Below, piece by piece: positions 19,936 to 23,279 of a DNA stretch of 23,279 nucleotides. The first letter of the stretch is position 1; each line of letters begins with the position of its first letter. The notes beneath the pieces were generated by a model. It did not search any database. It was not told the origin of the DNA and saw nothing but the letters and a program-made list of their open reading frames with translations. Source of the stretch: DATKKX01 sp035542775 (GTDB lineage Bacteria; Planctomycetota; Phycisphaerae; UBA1845; UTPLA1); NCBI GenBank assembly GCA_035542775.1, contig DATKKX010000078.1, positions 1 through 23,279 of the forward strand. Reading direction: 5' to 3'. A program made the position numbers and the translations under genes.

Positions 19936-20931
19936 TTGGACACATCGATCGGCGGGAAAACCGCGCGGGATTCGGCCTTCGGCAGCGAGTTCGTCCCCGT
20001 ACACATGCGGATCACAATGCTCGTGGTCGTCGTCGTTCCGTTTCTTGGCCTGATCGCCGGCATCATCCTCCTCTGGGGGCACGGCTTCAGTTGGGCCCAA
20101 CTGGCCATCTTCATGGCGATGTACTTGTTGAGCGGCCTGGGAATGACCGTCGGCTTTCACCGGCTGTTCACCCACCGGTCCTTCGAGACCATCCGGACGG
20201 TCAAGCTGATGCTCGGCATCCTGGGCTCCATGACCGTCGAAGGACCGCTCCTCAAGTGGGTGGCCACACATCGGCGGCACCACCAGCTCAGCGACACGGC
20301 CGACGATCCGCACTCACCCCACGTACATGGAAGGGGCTTCCTGCCGATGCTGCGCGGTTTCTGGCACGCCCACCTGGGCTGGGTCTTCGGGCCGGAGTCG
20401 CCGGGGCTGAGCGGCTACATCAAGGATCTCCTCCCGGATCGCCTGCTGCGCGTGGTGAGCACGTTATTTCCGTTGTGGGCTATTTTGGGGCTGCTGATCC
20501 CCGCTGTTCTCGGCGGGCTGCTGACCATGACGTGGCTGGGCGTCTTGATGGGCTTTCTATGGGGCGGCCTGGCGCGGATCTTCTTCGTGCAGCACATGAC
20601 CTTCAGCATTAACTCAGTTTGTCATATCTGGGGCGAACGGCCGCTGCAGTCCCGCGACCAAAGCCGAAACAACGTGGTGTTCGGCATCCTGGGATTCGGC
20701 GAAGGCTGGCACAATAATCATCATGCCTTTCCCACATCCGCGCGGCATGGTCTGAAATGGTGGCAAGCAGATCTTTCCTATCTGGTGATCCGGACGATGC
20801 AGGCCATGCGGCTGGCGTGGAAGGTCCGCGTGCCGCGGGTCGAGGCCATTACCGCCAAGCTCCGCGAGCATTCCGTCGACAAGCTGCCCGCCGCGGACTC
20901 ATCGCTTTCTCTCACGCGAGGCTTGTGCTGA
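19936..20931 (+). CDS. Fatty-acid (acyl-CoA delta-9 type) desaturase
   Basis: Membrane di-iron desaturase, 331 residues, that inserts a cis double bond into saturated acyl chains for membrane fluidity. Three histidine boxes are intact: HRLFTH (75-80), HRRHH (112-116) and HNNHH (259-263). Four main hydrophobic stretches flank them (about 28-46, 55-73, 170-190, 195-212). TTG 19936 is suggested as start because GGAG at 19924-19927 is 8 bases away. ATG 19870 (no ribosome site) and ATG 20005 (close to the first helix) are alternatives. The LLRVV/WGGL segment and NSVCHIWGERP follow the bacterial DesC/stearoyl-CoA desaturase branch. It is monocistronic as far as can be seen. Confidence 0.92.
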   Translation: MDTSIGGKTARDSAFGSEFVPVHMRITMLVVVVVPFLGLIAGIILLWGHGFSWAQLAIFMAMYLLSGLGMTVGFHRLFTHRSFETIRTVKLMLGILGSMTVEGPLLKWVATHRRHHQLSDTADDPHSPHVHGRGFLPMLRGFWHAHLGWVFGPESPGLSGYIKDLLPDRLLRVVSTLFPLWAILGLLIPAVLGGLLTMTWLGVLMGFLWGGLARIFFVQHMTFSINSVCHIWGERPLQSRDQSRNNVVFGILGFGEGWHNNHHAFPTSARHGLKWWQADLSYLVIRTMQAMRLAWKVRVPRVEAITAKLREHSVDKLPAADSSLSLTRGLC

Positions 20932-21002
20932 CCAAGCATTGTGCGTAACAATTCTCGTCGGCGCCGCCGTAGTCTCGGGCGGTACGTGCACAGGATTATC
21001 GA

Positions 21003-21221
21003 ATGATGCCCAAGTTGTCGATCGCTTGGTGGAAGATAGCAGCGTTCGGCCTGTTCGGCGCGCCGGCGGGTGCGGGCTGTGTCTCTCAGGCGGCCGAGCC
21101 GGCGGAGACGACAGGGCCAGCCCTGTTTCTGCGTCCGGCTCATGGTCGTTTCGTGTTGCAGCCACGAGGCGGACGACCGTCCAGCCCAATCATCACAGCT
21201 ACCGCACCACCATCTCTGTGA
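21003..21221 (+). CDS. Small hypothetical protein with signal-like N-terminus (doubtful)
   Basis: A 72-residue frame with a hydrophobic N-terminal stretch (IAAFGLFGAPAGAGC) that could be an export or lipoprotein signal, followed by a Pro/Ala-rich tail. The ribosome site is weak and the 3' end runs 23 bases into the opposite-strand lactate permease gene. No family is recognised. It could equally be non-coding; the 267-base gap between the desaturase and the permease holds nothing else I can support. Confidence 0.22.
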   Translation: MMPKLSIAWWKIAAFGLFGAPAGAGCVSQAAEPAETTGPALFLRPAHGRFVLQPRGGRPSSPIITATAPPSL

Positions 21222-22854
21222 GCGGAAACACGTAGGCCTGCAGGCAGACCAGGCCTCCCACCAGCGCAGCCAGAATCAGGCTGTGCAGAAAGACGTAACG
21301 GATGATCTCGCCCTCGTGGCCGTACCACTTGGTCGCCGTGCTGGCGACAACGATGCTCTGGGCGTCGATCATCTTGCCCATCACTCCCCCGGAACTGTTG
21401 GCCGCGGCCATGAGAATGCTGCTGATGCCAAGCTGCTCCGCCGAGATCCGCTGCAGGCTGCCGAACAGCACGTTGGAGGATGTGTCGGAGCCGGTAAGGG
21501 CCACGCCCAGCCAGCCGAGCAACGTGCCGAAGAACGGATACAAGACGCCGGTGTGGGCGAAGGCCAGGCCCAGGGTCGCGTCCAGCCCGGAGTAGCGAGT
21601 GACGTAGCCGAGTGCAAGCATGGCCACGACGGTCACCAGCGAGAAGCGAACTCGTTTCAGGGTCATCCAATAGAGATGGATCATCTTGCGCGGCCCGAAA
21701 CCCATGACCACGCCAGAAATCACTGCCGCGAGAAGGATGCCCGTCCCTGTCGCCGAGAGCCAGTTCAGACTGTATATCGCCGCCTCCGGCTCGGACGTCC
21801 GCACCACGGGCGGCGTCCGCTGGACGAGTTGGTGCAGATGGGGGAATGGGATCTTGATGGTGGAGATGCCATCGAGAAATGCCTTCACGTCGGACAGGCC
21901 CCACACAAAAACGATCACGCTGAGAATGAGCCAGGGAAGCCACGCCCGCGCGACGACGGCGCGGCCGAGCTTTCGACGCGCCGGCTGGGGGGCGATGCCG
22001 TTATGGCCCGCGCGAGCCCAGTGTCGTCGGGGCCGCCAGATGAGTAAGAGCACGACCAGGGCCGACATCGACGAGACTGAAGCGACGACGTCGACCAGCC
22101 ACGGCCCGTGCAGGTTCGACATCAGGAACTGAGGGACGGCGAAGAAGAGTCCCGCCGTCAGCAGCGCCGGCCAGACCTCCAGCATCCCCCTCAGACCCGC
22201 ATAGGCCGCGACGAGCCAGAAAGGCACAATGACGGCGAAGAAGGGCAGTTGCCGCCCGACCATCGCGCTGAGCTTGTGCAGGTCCAGTCCGCTTACCGCG
22301 CTGAGCGTGGTGATCGGCGTGCCCAATGCGCCAAAGGCGACGGGGGCGGTGTTGGCGATCAGCGTAAGTCCTGAGGCCGCCAGCGGATCAAAGCCCAGGC
22401 CGATCAGGATCGCGGCGGTGACGGCCACGGGAGTGCCGAAGCCGGCTGCACCTTCGAAGAACGCGCCGAAGCAGAAGGCAATCAAGAGAAGCTGCAGCCG
22501 GGCGTCGGCGGTCAGGGCTGTGAGGCTCTCCTGGAGAACGGGAAAGAGCCCCCGCTCCATGGTCATCGCATAAAGAAAAATCACGTTGAGGATGATCCAC
22601 CCGACGGGCAGCAGGCCGAAAGCGCCGCCATAGGCCCCCGCGGCCAATGCCGTGTCCACGGGCATGCCGAAGGCCACAGTGGCGACGATCAATGCCGCCG
22701 CCAGACCAAGCAGCGCCGCCCAATGGGCCTTGATCCGCAGAAACGCCAGTGAGCCCAACAGCACCACGATCGGCACGGCGGCCAGCGCCGTCGAGAGGGC
22801 ACTATTCTGCATCGGATCGTAGACTTGCGACCAGACCTCCGGACCTGCCTCCAC
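21199..22854 (-). CDS. lldP: L-lactate permease (LctP/LldP family)
   Basis: A 551-residue polytopic transporter that imports lactate (often glycolate too) by proton symport, with about 12-14 hydrophobic segments. Family motifs: VYDPMQNSALSTALAA at the N-terminus, FCFGAFFEGAAGFGTPVAV, ANTAPVAFGALGTPI, LGWLGVALTGSDTSSNVLFG and the closing AANSSGGVMGKMIDAQSI. The start is GTG 22854 with AAGGAG (22867-22862) 7 bases upstream. No lactate dehydrogenase or regulator lies beside it. Because LldP homologues can carry glycolate, a link to a glycolaldehyde-producing pathway is possible but speculative given about 12 kb between the two loci. Confidence 0.93.
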   Translation of the reverse strand: MEAGPEVWSQVYDPMQNSALSTALAAVPIVVLLGSLAFLRIKAHWAALLGLAAALIVATVAFGMPVDTALAAGAYGGAFGLLPVGWIILNVIFLYAMTMERGLFPVLQESLTALTADARLQLLLIAFCFGAFFEGAAGFGTPVAVTAAILIGLGFDPLAASGLTLIANTAPVAFGALGTPITTLSAVSGLDLHKLSAMVGRQLPFFAVIVPFWLVAAYAGLRGMLEVWPALLTAGLFFAVPQFLMSNLHGPWLVDVVASVSSMSALVVLLLIWRPRRHWARAGHNGIAPQPARRKLGRAVVARAWLPWLILSVIVFVWGLSDVKAFLDGISTIKIPFPHLHQLVQRTPPVVRTSEPEAAIYSLNWLSATGTGILLAAVISGVVMGFGPRKMIHLYWMTLKRVRFSLVTVVAMLALGYVTRYSGLDATLGLAFAHTGVLYPFFGTLLGWLGVALTGSDTSSNVLFGSLQRISAEQLGISSILMAAANSSGGVMGKMIDAQSIVVASTATKWYGHEGEIIRYVFLHSLILAALVGGLVCLQAYVFPLTEMVVR

Positions 22855-22868
22855 CGCCTGGCTCCTTG

Positions 22869-22881
22869 CCCCCTTTGGGGG
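22869..22881 (-). promoter_or_regulatory. Hairpin just upstream of the lactate permease ribosome site
   Basis: CCCCC-TTT-GGGGG is a perfect 5-bp GC stem, one base from the AAGGAG of the permease gene (minus strand). If transcribed it would sit at the very 5' end of the mRNA and could protect the end or affect ribosome access. Confidence 0.35.
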
Positions 22882-22884
22882 ACG

Positions 22885-22914
22885 GGTCTACCGCTTGGTC
22901 AACTGTCGTGTCAA
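22885..22914 (-). promoter_or_regulatory. Promoter candidate for the lactate permease gene
   Basis: On the minus strand a perfect TTGACA (22914-22909) is followed after 18 bases by TAGACC (22890-22885, three matches to TATAAT). The -35 overlaps an inverted repeat CTGTCG/CGACAG (22903-22908 and 22918-22923), a possible operator. Confidence 0.42.
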
Positions 22915-22923
22915 GAGCGACAG

Positions 22924-23279
22924 GCGCTCGGCGGATAAATCGGGCTGCACGCTGCGCTAGTCGTCAGGCCTCCACTTCTTCGCCCAAGGCCGGAATGCAC
23001 CGTTCTTAGGGGCCGCGACTGGTAAACGCCGGTAAAAGCCGGTACAGAGGAGGCTGTCAGCTGTCAGCAGTCGGCGTTCGGCGTTCAGGACCCAGCACTT
23101 TCCAGCCAAGGCCGGAAGCGGTTTTGGCTGTTAGATGGCATTTGCAGGTCCACAGGATTTTTTTACTGCAAACCATCGCAACGACGCGCAAGTTCGACCG
23201 TCACTCCGCCGAAGGCGGCAGAGGGCGCGGAGTGGGCACAGTATCATCGCCCCGCGCTGGGGTGACTCAAACGCAGGGG
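22924..23279. other. Terminal non-coding stretch
   Basis: No gene is recognised on either strand to the right edge. It contains a cluster of short tandem duplications (23021-23086), a seven-T run at 23158-23164, and a small hairpin CCGCC-GAA-GGCGG (23206-23218). The sequence AAGGCCGGAA occurs twice (near 22986 and 23108). Confidence 0.5.
23021..23086. repeat. Cluster of short tandem duplications
   Basis: Three adjacent direct repeats: a 10-base unit GGTAAACGCC/GGTAAAAGCC with a third partial copy GGTACA (23021-23046), CTGTCAG twice (23054-23067), and TCGGCGT twice (23071-23084). They occupy non-coding DNA upstream of the lactate permease gene. This looks like a degenerate intergenic repeat element. 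Confidence 0.6.

Noticed and set aside
19743..20612. Plus-strand frame with an AAGGAG just upstream, overlapping the desaturase
   Set aside because: The desaturase frame carries all three histidine boxes; this frame is out of phase with it and Arg/Pro-rich.
21070..22047. 325-codon plus-strand open frame opposite the lactate permease
   Set aside because: The translation is an antisense shadow of the permease membrane segments and shows no domain.

Overview
The window is GC-rich bacterial DNA with dense, often overlapping genes and frequent GTG/TTG starts. A secreted hydrolase near 9.4-10.4 kb ends in dockerin-like repeats of the GDMNCDG...DIDPFV kind, which I associate with Planctomycetota. 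Together with a compact microcompartment locus, this points to a planctomycete or close PVC-group relative. That placement is an inference from gene content, with no marker gene in view.

Left edge (1-765): the 3' part of a tyrosine recombinase gene that runs in from outside the window.

Centre-left (855-9149): a ten-gene, same-strand bacterial microcompartment (BMC) operon with short gaps and overlaps. Order: RpiB-DeoC fusion; CsoS1D-type gated tandem shell protein; hexameric shell protein; pentameric vertex protein 1; CoA-acylating aldehyde dehydrogenase; PduT-like tandem shell protein; vertex proteins 2 and 3; xylulokinase-family sugar kinase; xylose-isomerase-like TIM barrel. The enzymes read as one chain: aldose to ketose (isomerase), ketose phosphate (kinase), aldose phosphate (RpiB), aldehyde plus glyceraldehyde 3-phosphate (DeoC), acyl-CoA (aldehyde dehydrogenase). 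Amphipathic, encapsulation-peptide-like helices are seen only at the aldehyde dehydrogenase N-terminus and at the RpiB/DeoC junction, so aldolase and dehydrogenase are the likely lumen enzymes. The set resembles sugar-phosphate-utilising BMCs. Three oddities stand out: the RpiB catalytic Cys position is Asp, the fusion keeps an internal ribosome site and start, and no phosphotransacylase or alcohol dehydrogenase is present.

Middle (9356-10390): a secreted zinc phospholipase C/S1-P1 nuclease superfamily protein with dockerin-like repeats, on the plus strand.

Minus-strand block (19468 down to 10499): a secreted M16 zinc protease, a small PLDc_N-type membrane protein, an ABC ATPase and an ABC-2 permease in one tightly coupled cluster; then a lipoprotein with an N-formylglutamate-amidohydrolase-like domain; then, after a long gap, a large SPFH protein with repeated N-terminal modules followed by a zinc-ribbon/BamE-like protein.

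Right part (19936-23279): a plus-strand fatty-acid desaturase, a doubtful small ORF, a minus-strand lactate permease with a plausible promoter, and a terminal non-coding stretch with several short tandem duplications. No rRNA, tRNA or CRISPR array was recognised.
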